Shown here piece by piece: positions 15,546 through 16,511 of a stretch of 16,511 bases of DNA (position 1 is its first letter; the number at the start of each line of letters is the position of its first letter). The stretch covers positions 242,224 through 258,734 of the forward strand of contig NW_003101646.1 of assembly GCF_000003855.2 (NCBI RefSeq), written 5' to 3'. The notes beneath the pieces are model-generated. The model worked only from the letters and a program-made list of their open reading frames with translations, was not told where the DNA came from and did not search any database. The DNA comes from Blastomyces gilchristii SLH14081 (Eukaryota; Ascomycota; Eurotiomycetes; Onygenales; Ajellomycetaceae). A program made the position numbers and the translations under genes.

Positions 15546-16511
15546 ATATATCATTCAATATAATAGATACTTGCTGAATGAATCAAGAGCATCAGCTCTT
15601 AAATCTGAAGATACTAGTTGATCAAGATGAAACAGCTCACAGCACTATATATACTTCTCTGATTAGAACTATCACTGATATCTCAACTTCTCTTAAATCT
15701 ACATTAGATGAGCTATGACATACAGCAGCTCAAACTGATGAACTTCTTTAAACACTTACTGAAGCAGTATGACAAGAAGTATTCTGATTTCTCTTAGAAT
15801 TACATGTAAGAACTGACATCTCAGAATATTCAATTGATGATAATAACACTCTATGATTTCATGAATAATACTGAGTCTCTCACTCTGAATTCTTACACAT
15901 TTGAATAATACAAGAGATACATGATTCATGTATGACTGATTATTCAGGCTGTGAATAACTGTATAGAATGATCTTCTGAGAGTTCTAATGATCTGAGATA
16001 TTAAACAGTATCAGATACTTTATCTGAAACTGTAATCACTATTCTTCTATTATCTTATGAAAGAACTGTAGAAAAGATCTACTGAAATTACTTGATATTT
16101 CTGATAGAATCTGATGAGATATAGTAATTAACTTTACTGTTAATCTATCTGAGAGTAAGAGTTGTAGAAACATTCTGATTATCATTGACTAACTAAGTAA
16201 AGATATAATATTGCAATCTTGTGATAAGATAAATGCTGAACAAGTTATTAAAGTCTTCTTATGAAGTTCATTCTATCAGATGCATGAGTTACTGAGATTA
16301 ATAGTATTAAATCAGAGCTATCAATTTGTGAGTACTCTCTGAACAAGAATCTGTCAAGTTCTCAAGATTATATACTATCTGTTAACTGCCTATCATTCTG
16401 AGACTGATGATGCATCAGAATGAATAATTCAGACTGTAAAGAACTATCTCTATAAGTTCTACAATCACTTATAAGATGATTGATATGATCTGCTTCTATA
16501 CACAGAGGTTG
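15546..16511 (+). pseudogene. pol: Element II integrase, degenerate and cut by window end
   Basis: The N-terminal zinc domain (about 15910-16060) is damaged: the second His reads Tyr in an Asp-Tyr-Ser-Gly-Cys context, and one Cys reads Tyr. In the core the first catalytic Asp is Asn (16130-16132, Val-Ile-Asn-Phe), and the second is also Asn (16310-16312, Leu-Asn-Gln-Ser). The Glu is intact (16418-16420), and the spacing from the second position is exactly 35 residues. Stops are scattered. The frame is still readable at the window edge, so the C-terminus, any chromodomain and the 3' LTR lie outside. Confidence 0.87.

Larger units (their letters stand above)
9445..16511 (+). mobile_element. Element II: second Ty3/gypsy element, 3' end outside window
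   Basis: It has an LTR (9445-9935), a leader, gag with zinc knuckle, protease, RT, RNase H and integrase, the gene order of Ty3/gypsy. It sits in the gag start of an older copy of its own family (R1). A LINE is inserted in its protease region. The body is heavily mutated with many stops, yet the RT-to-integrase frame is continuous. If the insertion is canonical, GTATA or a slightly decayed form (9440-9444) should follow its 3' LTR to the right of the window. Confidence 0.85.

Noticed and set aside
1..16511. CRISPR array, tRNA or rRNA genes, bacterial operons
   Set aside because: No regularly spaced repeats, no tRNA cloverleaf and no rRNA-like stretch were seen; all long repeats are LTRs or MITEs in a eukaryotic setting.

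Overview
This window is a nested graveyard of transposable elements, most likely from a filamentous ascomycete fungus. No host gene can be supported anywhere in it. Three things point to fungi: two Ty3/gypsy elements, one a chromovirus with a C-terminal chromodomain; a Tad1-like LINE with RNase H and a CCHC finger; and pervasive C-to-T/G-to-A damage like repeat-induced point mutation (RIP). The damage has turned Trp, Gln and Arg codons into stops. GG, CC and CG are rare across most of the window while GA, TC, TG and CA stay common, so the context looks different from the Neurospora CpA-to-TpA signature. Genus cannot be read from the sequence.

Layout. (1) The oldest layer, R1, is a remnant of LTR retrotransposon family II: 1-348, resuming at 9215-9444. 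(2) A 506-bp MITE, copy A (349-854), sits in R1's LTR with an 8-bp target duplication (341-348 and 9207-9214). (3) A complete but dead Ty3/gypsy chromovirus, 'Gypsy I' (857-9203), has inserted 2 bp beyond MITE A. It has two 547-bp LTRs and a 5-bp duplication CTATC. Its order is LTR, gag, protease, RT, RNase H, integrase, GPY/F, chromodomain, a 1.8-kb tail, polypurine tract, LTR. (4) MITE copy B (2251-2755) interrupts its gag. (5) At 9445 a second family II element, 'Element II', has inserted into the gag start of R1. It runs off the right end: LTR 9445-9935, gag from 10055, then protease, RT, RNase H and integrase. (6) A 5'-truncated LINE on the minus strand (11540-13864, 14-bp target duplication) splits Element II's protease region.

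All the genes are broken: stops occur throughout, and several catalytic Asp residues have become Asn. The Gypsy I polyprotein still lies in one frame from about 2160 to 6863 once MITE B and one target-site copy are subtracted. The LINE and MITE B are visibly less mutated than the elements they sit in, so they arrived later or escaped.

The most interesting leads are an apparent antisense gene, possibly with a spliceosomal intron, in the tail of Gypsy I; a pattern in which the outermost ends of the LTR elements are spared mutation while their internal duplicates are heavily mutated; and a pair of adjacent stem-loops next to the (ATT)n tail of the LINE.
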